A stretch of 64,000 bases of DNA, from the NCBI RefSeq assembly GCF_021917145.1, contig NC_061072.1, positions 11,189,001-11,253,000 of the forward strand. Direction: 5' to 3'. The translations under genes and the position numbers were made by a program. Each line of letters opens with the position of its first letter. The stretch's first letter is position 1. Below, piece by piece: positions 11,462 through 22,716 of the stretch. The notes beneath the pieces are model-generated. The model was given only the letters and a program-made list of their open reading frames with translations, was not told the origin of the DNA and made no database searches. Origin of the DNA: Hypomesus transpacificus (taxonomy: Eukaryota; Chordata; Actinopteri; Osmeriformes; Osmeridae).

Positions 11462-12968
11462 TGGACAAAATGAACACCTCTCTTCCTCCTCAGAGCTCCA
11501 GAGACTGTATCTGTCGACTTGACAGCGTGGAACAGCCTTCCTCTCCTTACACTCCCTCTCCTTCCCTCCCTCCCTCCATCCTCCTGTCCCACCCCTCTGC
11601 TCTCTCTCTCTCTCAGTGGGGAGCTGGGCCTCTGGCTGCTCATGTGGTCTGACACATTTATTTTTATCTGAAGTGTGTGTTGTGAACGTGTGAGTGTATG
11701 ATGTTTGTGCGCGTGTGACCAGAGTGGATTGTAGTCTGTGCCTTTCATGATGGGTTTTGCACACTCTTGACTGCAGCTGTCTTACCCGTAGTAACTGTTC
11801 TATCTTTACTGTCCACTTACATCACCTGGTATCTATATTAGCCATAGACCCACCCAGGAACAATACTGCCTCTCCGCTCTGAACCTGTGGAAGAGAGATC
11901 ACGGGCCGGTCGTCATTTTGCACAGGTGCTGTCCTTCCCTTCTCCTCCCCTCTGTACCAACATCCACAACACTCCTCTTTCACTCCCTTTGTTCCCTTTT
12001 CACTCCTGTCAGTCCCATGCCTACCATCCTCCTGCTATCCTATGAAACAACACCGGCATGGCCCATATAAACCCCCTATCCTCCAGACTCCACACATTCA
12101 TGGTTTGGATTCAGGCTAGGTGTCTATGGACATGTAGAAGTCTTGTTCATAAGGTAGCCATTCCGACTGGAGCTCGTGGATATGGAGAAGCTAGTCGTAC
12201 TGACTGTCAGACATGGCTGCAGCATGTGGAGTGTTCATGTGATTGGTAACAAGAGTTTAGGTCTGTAGACCTAAGTTTAGGTCTAACTCATTAGGCGATT
12301 GCGATTAGGCTTGTCTGATTCGCTGCGCATGAACCGTACAGGTGACTGGGACTGTCGCTCTGTCTGTCACATCTTTGGGGGGACCTTTGGTTTTCCCTCC
12401 AGTCTTGTTCTCCCCTCCCATACTCTCCTCCCTCATCTCTCCCTCCTCCCTGAATCGCTGTCCAGACTCTCATTGGCCTTTTTCCCCAAGCCCCTTTCTC
12501 AGCCTTGTGCCGCTGCCCCCTCTCTTCACCAATAGCGTGTGTTGGCCCGGGGTCTATTTCAGCCCAGAGGTCGAAGTACACCGTCCTGTCATTGTATGCC
12601 CCCCCCTCCCATTTCTCTCTTTCAACCTTTCACTTTATATCACTCACTCCCCCTTCCTGTCCTCTTTCCTGTCCACTACCACCTCCTCCTTTGTGCCCTG
12701 GTCAAATACAGCAGACAAGTGAACCTGAAGTGCATGCAGAGGACGATCCCAAGTTCACTCCTGATTGGTGATCAATGATTATGATGTAAGGAAGAATCCT
12801 CCCTTCGGCGCTGGAATGAAAGAGACTAGAATGATCACTTGAGGCTCCATCCAGCTTCCTACTCCTTCAGTCAGTCACTTTGTTCCTGCCACTTGTCTCA
12901 GCCCAGGCCTTCCTGCCTGTAATGGTGTGTATAAGGAGTGTTGCTGTGTTTCATCCTAGATGCAGTCT
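11462..12968 (+). other. p4ha1: p4ha1 3' untranslated region and convergent tail-to-tail zone
   Basis: This follows the TGA at 11459-11461. It is T/C-rich and holds no further coding exon. I see no canonical AATAAA on the plus strand up to the arginase stop codon; a weak AATACA variant occurs near 13033. The p4ha1 transcript end is therefore not defined and may overlap the arginase 3' end on the other strand. Confidence 0.4.
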
Positions 12969-12974
12969 TTTATT
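12969..12974 (-). terminator. arg1: Candidate polyadenylation signal for the arginase gene
   Basis: TTTATT on the plus strand reads AATAAA on the minus strand, about 390 nt downstream of the arginase stop codon (13365). Other T-rich candidates are less exact. Confidence 0.4.
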
Positions 12975-13364
12975 TGTTATGAAATGTGTGAGAAATCTTG
13001 TTCCGTGCGAGTGATCAATGAATGTTTTCTACAGAAATACATTTTATGTTAAAGACTTGTGTGTTGTATTTGTCCCAAAAAACTCACAACAAATCAACAC
13101 CAATATAGATTCAAGATATCTACCACGGTTGTTTTTTGATAAAAAAAAGCATTTTAATCTGTTATTTTTAAGGAAATATAAAAAGCTATCAAATCAATAC
13201 AACTGGATTCCAGAGAAATAATTGTCATTGAGGTGCAGTCATCCAATCAGCTACCCAACATTTTTGACAGACTGTTTATCCAACCAATTATCCGATCACC
13301 TCAGTCAAACAGGCAGGCAGTCAATGAATCGACCTGTCAGTCGCCTACTCATTGAACCTGCCAG

Positions 13365-15926
13365 TCAGGGCTCAGGCATGCGGTAGTCTTTAGGGTGGTT
13401 TCCTTCTCGGAGGCGTCCGAAGCAGCCTAGCACAAGGTCAACAGCGGCGCTAACTGTCGATCGAACTTCCTCCTCCGTCTTCCCTCGCTTGGGATTCACC
13501 TCCACCATGTCCAGCGCAGACAAGAGACCTGCCAGAGGGGAGACATGGAGGTCAACACATTACCCAGGATCCCATGTGCGTGACAGAGGTGCATGTCTGT
13601 AAGTATGTAGCCCACCTGTCTGACAAATGTGCTCCGTGATATAGACCCCCTCCCTGTAAGTGAGCCCCCCTATCACGGGGGTCCCTGTGGCAGGGGATAT
13701 GGACGGGTCCAGGGCGTCGATGTCGTAGCTCAGGTGGATGGGCTTCTTCACTCTGGAGAACAGTGATCGTCAGCAGGTGCGTCAAGACAAACAAAGTACT
13801 GTAGAGATGAACACTTCAAGAGGACGACAACCTACTTCGAGAACATGTGGTCGCAGGTCTCCTCCATCACTCTGGCTATGCCCAGGTGATCCACATCTGT
13901 CATGGAGAACACCTTAATGCCCAGGTACTTCAGGATGTAGCTGAAATGGGAAAAGATTGGAGGAAACATGTTTTTTACATGTTTTTCTTTGCTGAGACTA
14001 TGGATGGTTGTGTTCACATGCATCTTTTTTTATTCAGATTTATGATTAATGGTAGAAAATGTGCAAGCATACACAGGCTGTCTGCACATCTCTTAAGAGT
14101 GTGTGTGTGTACATACTGCTCATCTGGGTCCACGTCTCTAAGACCAATGTAGACAACGTCTTTGGCTGATACACAAGGCTTGATCCAGGAGAAGCTGGGC
14201 ATAACTGGGACCTAAAGTAGGTTATACACACGCAAACTTCAATAAGGAACAAGTTCAATATCCAAAACAACTCAAACAAGCTCTGGTTCCATACTGTCAG
14301 CTTTACTGTACTTGTAATGGCGTTTCTAAACTTGAGATGGCAGTTGGTCTAGAACAAAGTCTGTCCTGGAAACTAGTGAGTTGTGATTTTCTGCTGTTAA
14401 GCATATCACTTAACATGACAATCTGCAAAGAAACAGTCAAGGTTGTTATGACTGGGCCCTATGTTTTCACTAACTTCCTCCCTTTCCAGAAGGCCACTAC
14501 TGAAAAGGTTTCTGAGAACTTGATGTGGTTCATTTGACCACACACAGGTCTAAAATAGAGAACTGTTGATTAAACAATAGTCAATGTTGCACAAGTGAGT
14601 TCCCATAACAGGTATTACCAAAGACAGGGGTGTGGTAATAACCAGCTGAGAACATAATGAATGTTCACAATGCAAAAGAAATTTGGAGGAAAAAACACCC
14701 ATTGGACTATGATGTATGACAATATGGAAACTACTTTAAAGATATAAAGAGAAACTGAAAATAACAGAGCAATTTTTGCATCATTGATGCCCCTCTTTTT
14801 AATATTCTTCTTTACATTGGGGGTGAGAATAAGAAAGACAGGAGGAGTCAGAGAGACAGAGACTACACCGCAGGTCACCTTTGAGTGCAGCTCTTGGATG
14901 AGGTAGGACATGGGCTGTCCATGGATGTTGCCTGTGGGGGACGTCAGGGGCGTGTTGATGTCCGCGTGGGCATCCACCCACACCACACTCAGGTCCTTCT
15001 GGGCTGCTGCATGGCCCTGGATGGAGCCTATGGCCAAACTACAGTCAACACAAACAGGTCAGTGTTCACATCACTTGTACTGGACATGGGCTATTTCAGA
15101 GAGAATTGACGCGGAAGAAAAAATGCCCTCAAATGCTGAAGTTGATATTTGAAAAGTTCATTGATCAGAATTGGATCATTGATTCATGGAGCGTTGATGA
15201 GCAGTGAAGTGGGGTGATCGCGACTTGTCAATCACCTGTGATCTCCGCCCAGCATTACACAGGTACGCCCCTCTTTCTTCACCTCCTCCACAGCGCCAGC
15301 CAGGCGCTCATTGGCACGGCCCACCGCTCGAGGTCTCTTCACGCGGCCGATTGGCTCGTCACTGGAAAACTCCTCGAACATCAGGTTGCCGTAGTCCTTG
15401 ACATCACATCCTGTTGAAGAACAATCATGGTGGAGATGAGAACCAGGAACCAAAGAGAACACTGAGAATATACAATATTGAATGTTACACAAGCATTATG
15501 GTGAGATAACTATCCAAACGTCATGTCTATGCTAGATGTATGAGATCTGAAGAGATATTGGAAAGTGTTATGCCATATGTAAATTCTTCACACTGGGATT
15601 TGTGTCTAATCATGATGCGACCTGTTGTTTCAAAACATTACGAAATAAGCCCCGGGTGCATTTTACGTAAGCCAAAATTCAAAACAAATATTTCCTAAAC
15701 TGATGTGAATGAACTCTACAGGGTTGAATGTATTACTAATGAGTGACTATCAACTAGCTCTGTTACAGTTAGGGAGTAAGAACTCTGATCTTTTGGAACA
15801 TCTAGTTGGGCTAAGTATTGACTTGCCTTGGAGTTCTTTACTGATTGGTACTGAGATAAATGACTGAACATATTTTGACTGGTATCAATATTCCATGGGT
15901 TAACATGGTACTGCCCCATGAACACA

Positions 15927-16002
<76 letters not shown>

Positions 16003-16523
16003 GGGGGAGTGGCACATGGTCAGATGAGCTCAACCTATCAGATCTTGCCCCTTATGTGCCATGAATAAAACAGAGTGCCTAGAATGACTGTGATCCCACG
16101 TGAACACACTCTCTGTCCCTCTCGTCTTTCTCTGCCTTTCACACACACAAGCACACTGATCTGATCCTGTTGATCCATTACACCCACTGATCCTTTTCAA
16201 CCACTTTTAGCTCTGCCTGTAAGGAGACGGTATGACTAAGCATTAGCCTACAAGAGTTTGTCTTCCCAACACACCACAGAGCATCTATCTCATCCTCTAA
16301 CTCATCCCATACAGTTTAAGTTGCTCTCCAAAAAATAGGGTCATATCATATTAGGCCTATATCAAACGGATTAGTTGATGAATTAGTGATGAAAAGGATT
16401 GTATGCCATACACTGGACTCATGATTTTTCAAGATCCTGTAGAGGTTCTTCAGTCTATTTTAAACAGATAAGCCTCAGATATTGAAAGAGATTTCGATTT
16501 ACTATTCTATTATATATATATAG

Positions 16524-16557
<34 letters not shown>

Positions 16558-17038
16558 CTATATATATATATTAAAAAAATAATTACTGATAACTTTGAGA
16601 CAAATATTTTCTGGTATTTACATTAATTTGTAACGCTCCATTTCTACAAGGTGGGGAGTCCTTTTCTGAGCAGTAGGCTGATATGGTGTCGGTACATACA
16701 GTACTGACTGTAAATGCGTCCGAACGTCACCTTGTGCCTTAAGCTTCTCCACCAATCCAGCGCTGCGGATCAGGTCGGGTCCTCGCTCCACTCCATCCCT
16801 CGGCTGCGGCACAGGAACGTTTGAATGTTGAATTGGTTATTTCGCGATGGTTCGATGATGTTATCGAACTATAACCGATAAATAAGTAATTCAACTGCAG
16901 GAAATGTGAACGACAGCAATACATTCTCACCTGTCCCTTGGAAAAAGGCGCTCCTATAATTCCGACAGAGTGATGATGACTCCGTTTGTAAATTCTAAAC
17001 GCAAGCTGAAGTCCTCTCGAGCTCTTCATGTTGACCAT
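13365..17038 (-). CDS. arg1: Arginase, ARG1-like with probable mitochondrial presequence, complete
   Basis: Hydrolyses arginine to ornithine and urea. Coding exons (minus): 16931-17038, 16731-16803, 15236-15410, 14879-15038, 14117-14211, 13836-13940, 13616-13752, 13365-13528, in phase to 338 residues (human ARG1 is 322). Manganese ligands are all visible: H118 (GGDH), D141, H143 and D145 (DAHAD), and D249 and D251 (DIDALD). The core is closer to ARG1 than ARG2 ([45 protein letters not shown] near the end). The first 23 residues, before [13 protein letters not shown], have Lys/Arg at 5, 8, 15, 18 and 19 and no acidic residue, so they look like a mitochondrial targeting peptide; mammalian ARG1 is cytosolic. 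Fish arginases are often reported as mitochondrial, which fits. An in-frame second Met at codon 4 is an alternative start. Arg1 versus arg2 naming needs a tree. Confidence 0.9.
15930..16000. repeat. Poly-C (30) followed by a CA dinucleotide run
   Basis: Thirty consecutive C (15930-15959) run directly into about 20 CA units, in arginase intron 2. On the coding strand this is TG repeats followed by poly-G. It is probably highly variable in length. Confidence 0.95.
16508..16572. repeat. AT dinucleotide run with a symmetric palindrome
   Basis: AT repeats are interrupted by tagccta near 16521-16527 and its reverse complement taggcta near 16554-16560, so the whole block folds back on itself. It lies in arginase intron 2. 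Confidence 0.85.
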
Positions 17039-17457
17039 AATAATCCCGTCGCGGGACGCTCTTTACAGAAAAGACCAGCAGATAAGGCTGGCGTGTTTGT
17101 ATCTGCTGGCGCTTTCTCCTGAAATCAAATTGTGACTAGCATCAAAGTCACCACGGAGCGTGTGAGCTTGATAAGCCGTTGTATAGTAATCAGAGATATA
17201 CGGGACAGTCATTCACCGGGCTTACTGGCAAGGTGGAAGTTGTTGTACCGCCCCGGCAGGGAGCGCATCCTCATGCATGAGTGGATTAACCCATTTCTCA
17301 AATTGCATAACCCACGTTTTCCCGTCTACAGCCTTGCCTGATGCTGAGGCAGTGACATCAGCCTTAAAGTGATACTCATTGTTCACAACGATCACAAGTA
17401 CAATATAGGCCAATCCCAATCAAATCGTTATGAACAACTCATAAAAATCCTTATTCC
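17039..17457. other. Short spacer between arginase (5' end) and heatr1 (3' end), both on minus
   Basis: About 420 bp separates the arginase start codon from the heatr1 polyadenylation signal. It must hold the arginase promoter. I see no additional ORF with exon borders and no clear TATA box. Confidence 0.4.
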
Positions 17458-17463
17458 TTTATT
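17458..17463 (-). terminator. heatr1: Candidate polyadenylation signal of heatr1
   Basis: TTTATT on plus reads AATAAA on minus, about 485 nt downstream of the heatr1 stop codon at 17948-17950. Confidence 0.45.
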
Positions 17464-17903
17464 TTCAATTTTTTTAATGAAAATCTCAAATCCAATAAAT
17501 CACACAGACAGGGAGAAACAGGTGCAATAAAAAGAACAAAGTTAAACCTTTTGCTTATTAATCATTCATTTGTGACATACATTAACCATATACTCTCCTT
17601 TGAACGAATTGTACTGGACATGTGTCCATACTTGGCAACCATAGACAGTTTTAGATTTGATATATAAAAGCAAAAGGTTAAAGGTTAACCTATCTGTCAT
17701 CTCTGTATGTACAGCATTCGTCCTGACGGGCATACACTGACGACCACTTCAGAGAAACAGTTAACGAGTACAATGTAAGACGGGAGGCCAGTGCCCCTCT
17801 GGTGTCGAGATGACGCATCTCTCCACAGACAGCTGTCCAGAACAGGGCAGCACTGTGCCCTCATGGGGGCGGGGGTTGGGTGGCTGTGGGCAGGTGAGCC
17901 CTG

Positions 17904-17904
<1 letters not shown>

Positions 17905-17938
<34 letters not shown>
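17905..17938. repeat. Homopolymer of 34 G (34 C in heatr1 mRNA)
   Basis: Thirty-four consecutive G lie 9 bp beyond the heatr1 stop codon, inside the predicted 3' untranslated region. In the heatr1 transcript this is poly-C. An assembly or read-length artefact in the exact count is possible. Confidence 0.9.
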
Positions 17939-17939
<1 letters not shown>

Positions 17940-17947
17940 GTCCAGGG

Positions 17948-20900
17948 TTAGAAGTAGCTCTGGAGAGGCTCTCCCAAGATGGACTCCATCTCCTGGATGA
18001 CCTTCTGGACCTGGTGCTCCACCTCCTCACATTCGTCTGGAACAGAAGAAGACACACAGGTGAGGGTGTATGGAGGAGACCAGGTGAGGCTGTATGGAGG
18101 AGACCAGGTGAGGATGTATGGAGGAGACACGGGTGAGGATGTATGGAGGAGACACAGGTGAGGATGTATGGAGGAGACCAGGTGAGGATGTATGGAGGAG
18201 ACCAGGTGAGGATGTATGGAGGAGACACAGGTGGGCTCTACCACCACTGAGGAGTCAGCATATCCCCTTCAATGTCAAGTTTACCCTGTTGTCCACTTGA
18301 TTACAGCCAACAAACTCTGTTCCGTTTAATAAAAGCCTGAAACTTTATACATACTTGATGAGTAATTTCAGTGGGAAACCAGAATGAGCCTGCTAGAAGC
18401 CATGTGGCGATGCTCTCTGACAGTAAATTTTTATAGTTTTGCAGTTCTTGCTTATTTTCTCTGTTATTTGGTCGATGCAACTGAGGCTAAATAATGCCAA
18501 TTCTGTTATGAATATCTATCGAAAATAGAACCATTGTAACCACTATCATGAACAATGTAATGGAGAACTAGCTCTGGGGATTTAACTTTAGTTGCATAAA
18601 CTCAGGATTCTGCAGGAGCAGACTGAAGGCTGTAGATAAGAGTACAGGGACAATACAGGGACAGTACAGAGAGTACAGGGACAGTACAGAGTACAGGGAC
18701 AGTACAGAGAGTACAGTGATAGTACAGAGACAGTACAGAGAGTACAGTGATAGTACAGAGAGTACAGGGACAGTACAGAGAGTACAGTGATAGTACAGGG
18801 AGAGTACAGGGACAGTACAGAGAGTACAGGGACAGTACAGAGAGTACAGGGAGAGTACAGGGACAGTACAGGGACAGTACAGAGAGTACAGTGATAGTAC
18901 AGGGACAGTACAGAGAGTACAGAGTACAGGGACAGTACAGAGAGTACAGTGATAGTACAGGGATAGTATAGAGAGTACAGGGACAGTACAGAGAGTACAG
19001 TGATAGTACAGAGAGTACAGTGACAGTACAGGGAGAGTACAGGGACAGTACAGGGACAGTACAGAGAGTACAGTGATAGTACAGAGAGTACAGTGATAGT
19101 ACAGAGAGTACAGTGATAGTACAGGGAGAGTACAGGGACAGTACAGGGACAGTACAGAGAGTACAGTGATAGTACAGAGAGTACAGTGATAGTACAGGGA
19201 GAGTACAGGGACAGTACAGGGACAGTACAGAGAGTACAGTGATAGTACAGGGACAGTACAGAGAGTACAGAGTACAGGGATAGTATAGAGAGTACAGGGA
19301 CAGTACAGAGAGTACAGTGATAGTACAGGGACAGCACAGGGACAGTACAGAGAGTACAGTGATAGTACAGAGAGTACAGGGACAGTACAGGGACAGTACA
19401 GAGAGTACAGGGACAGTACAGAGAGTACAGTGATAGTACAGAGAGTACAGGGACAGTACAGAGTACAGGGACAGTATAGAGAGTACAGGGACAGTATAGA
19501 GAGTACAGGGACAGTACAGAGCCTGTCCTCTGCCACCCGTACTGTACATGCAGACACAATCCTATGATTATCTGCATTCTTGAGTCTCAGACAAGAACCC
19601 TACAGGCACGATATGTAACCTGAGAAAGGTAAGCGCTTTTTTCACACAGCCCTACCTCGAACAAAGGCAGGGGAGAAATGGAGGGACAAAACACTAGTGT
19701 CTTGACTGGGTGATATTAGCAGCATGTTCCCTGATAGCTTTCAACGGGAAGTGGGGGGGTGGGGGAATATGACCACATCACAGAATGCCAGGACATCTTA
19801 TCTTTAATAATCTAGAAGAGAAAATAACAGTCCAAAGCCGCCCTGCAATCCAATTGACCTAACGCAACACTGCATCCTAACAGTTTCAGTTCTGGATAAA
19901 GGGTTCACAGGTGTGTTGTTGTTTGAGATGAGGACTGGAGGGACGGGGGGCAGGGGAGAGGGACTTACCCTCCATGAGCTCAGCCAGGAAGGGGATGGTC
20001 TCAGGTAGCAGCACCATGTAGTTCTCCCTCAGCTTGCCAGCCAGCTCCAGCAGCATCAGCAGGGCAGAGAAACGCACCTGTGAAGACACCAGAAGCTTCA
20101 ACACAGTCTGATCCACACTGCTGTCACTGAGACCAACTCGGTACAAGTCCCATCACGCCCATGCAGGGAAGAGAGGGTGAAAGCGTGTGTTTGCCGTGTA
20201 TCTGACCTTGGCTGAACCGTGTCGCGTCTTTAGCAGTATCTGGTAGTTAAGGGCCTTCCACTGGGTGTCGTCGCCCATGGCGACGGAGAACTGGGCCACA
20301 CAGGGCACCAAGTGTTTGGTGACGCGTGTCTGGTGCAGCTCCTCTCCTCCCAGGGTGTTCTCCAGCTACACACAGACAGGACAGAGTGAGCCCCGCAGCT
20401 CAGCTCAACAACAACAGTGACGAATGTAGGAAGGTCAGGTGACGTGACATTGAAGTCAGGAAAGTGAAACATTTGATAAGGACTGATCGGAGGACATCCG
20501 ATCAGCGTGGCACTGCTGGATCCCTGGAGGAGCCCTGCAGCTCCACCGGGCATGCCCAGTAGCTCTTCCACCGACAGCAGCTGGGTTGGTCTCAGTCACT
20601 GCACGCTCGTTACCTGGTCGACCAGCGGAGTCATGAGAGCCTCCGCCCTCTCTTTGCTGACGAAGTGCTGGGTGTCGTACAGAAAGATCTTGTGGAGACA
20701 GTCCAGCAGGTACTGCAGCAGGAGACTACACTTCTCCACGCCGTCTTTGGAGTCAAACAACGCCTCGTCTGAAGAGAGGGACATGGGAGGAAAGGAACAG
20801 GAAAGAAAAAAATAAATAAAAAATGCATGACAAGAGTGGATTTAAACGCGTTCACAAGTAACAATGACATCATCATTGTGCGTCTATCCACAGACGAATA

Positions 20901-22679
20901 CCAGTGATCCCTCCCCCACCCTCGGGTGACATACCAGTCTGGGTGACGTTGGTCTGGCGTAGCAGGTCACAGAAGGGCTTGACCAAGTGACCAGCAAACA
21001 GCACAAACAGGCCCTTGAGCCGGTCAGCGATGCGGTCGGAGAGGCGGTAGAAGGTCAGGAGCCGGTCCTTAGCAGTGGAGTCTGTCTTACTCCAGTCAAA
21101 CAGCTGAACGGAGAGAAAAATACCATCTCAAATAGACGCACAAATAGAAGCCAACCAGAAGGCTTGAGTTAACCCAGCACCAGAGGGAGAAGAATCCTAG
21201 CGCCAGCGAGGTACTGACGTACCTTGAAAAACAGTGGTCTGAAGGTGACCTCAGACAGCTTCATGACCATGGCCAGCAGACAGTCGATCACAAAGCCCTC
21301 AATCTCCTGGGTCTTCTCCAGGTCTCCCTGCAGAAGGAGAGCCACACAGGTCAGCACACAGCGTGACAGAGGTCAGGGAACTGGACTGGACAGTGTGTGG
21401 GAGGGGAGATGGATGGACATTACCTGACCGTGTTGGGCTCGGAAGTCCAGGGCAATCAGGAAGAAGGAAGTTAGCTCTGTTTGGTGGGAGTTGAGCTGAT
21501 CCTTCTCCATCTGAACAATGTGCTCCTTCAAGATTCCCATGAGAGGACCAAGATGGCTCTGAGAGGAAAAATAACATTTTTATTTGTCAGACTCATCTTG
21601 CTTTAACGGTTTAATCAGGAAAACGTCAGTATTCAGGGGAGGACACTGTGCAGAGTAGCTCATCACGTACATGTTTGGACTCCATCATCTTGCTGTAGCA
21701 CTTGGTGATGGTGGGCAGTAGGACCCTGGGGGGCACCTTGGTGGCAAGGGTGGTCCTGAGAGAGGCCAGGCGGAGGCTGAGCTGGGGGGAGGTGCCGGCC
21801 TTCTCTGCCACCCTCGTCAGTCGGCACACCTGGGGAGGACATGGAAGCCGTTACTACACCATCTCACTGGGGTGGACCCTGCACCACTGTTTTCACACAG
21901 TCTAGAGTCTGGGAGAGTCTGGTGATTTGGAGATGAAGCGTGCAGCCTCACCTATAGGACTGTGTCCTGTACGTCAGGTGGAGGACAAGGTCTGAGCGTG
22001 TCCTTACCTGTAGTACCGTGTCCTGCAGATAGGGGCTGATGAAATGTGGGAGGGTCTCTGCTACGCGCTGCAGGGCTGTGACCGCACTCAGCAGGTAGAT
22101 CTCGTTAGAAAGCACCTCCTTCCTCTCTGCCAGGACTTGCAGCACTGCAGGCATCAGTCTGGATAGATGGAAACACACAGGTCTCAATTATAATCTTAGT
22201 CATCGTTACCAGAAGTCAACATTAACTTTGAATTAAGACTTTTATTCAAACCTCATATGGCCCATGTCATTATATGAAGTGTAGTATTTGATGTTCATGG
22301 TTTGCTGCCAGTACCTGGGGAGTTGTGGGATGGCAAGGGCCTTGAGTGTGCTCGCGACCTCAGCGACACACAGCAGGGCACTGCCCATCACGTTCTTCTC
22401 TTCTTCAGGGGAGGTCAAGATCTCCACTGCCCGGACCAGCACAGGCACAAACGCCTCCTGGTGGTCGGCACCGAAACTGCGGCACAGCAGCTTGAGGCTG
22501 TAGAGGGCGGTCTGCCTGTTGATGGCTTGCTCCTCCTCCTCCTCCTCCTTGCCGCGGCCCTTACCCACAATGCTCAGAAGGTCCCCAGTCAGTTCCAGCA
22601 GCACAGCCACCTGGGAGAGAGAAGATGGAGGGTGTGTGTTTGATTGACACATACTGGGGTGCATATATTAGCATTGTCA

Positions 22680-22716
<37 letters not shown>

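Noticed and set aside
18568-19577. Three overlapping 315-329 residue minus-strand ORFs rich in Leu, Tyr, Cys and Pro
   Set aside because: They are all three frames of the GTACAG minisatellite. They are inside a heatr1 intron with no start context or codon bias; openness comes from the repeat unit lacking stop codons.
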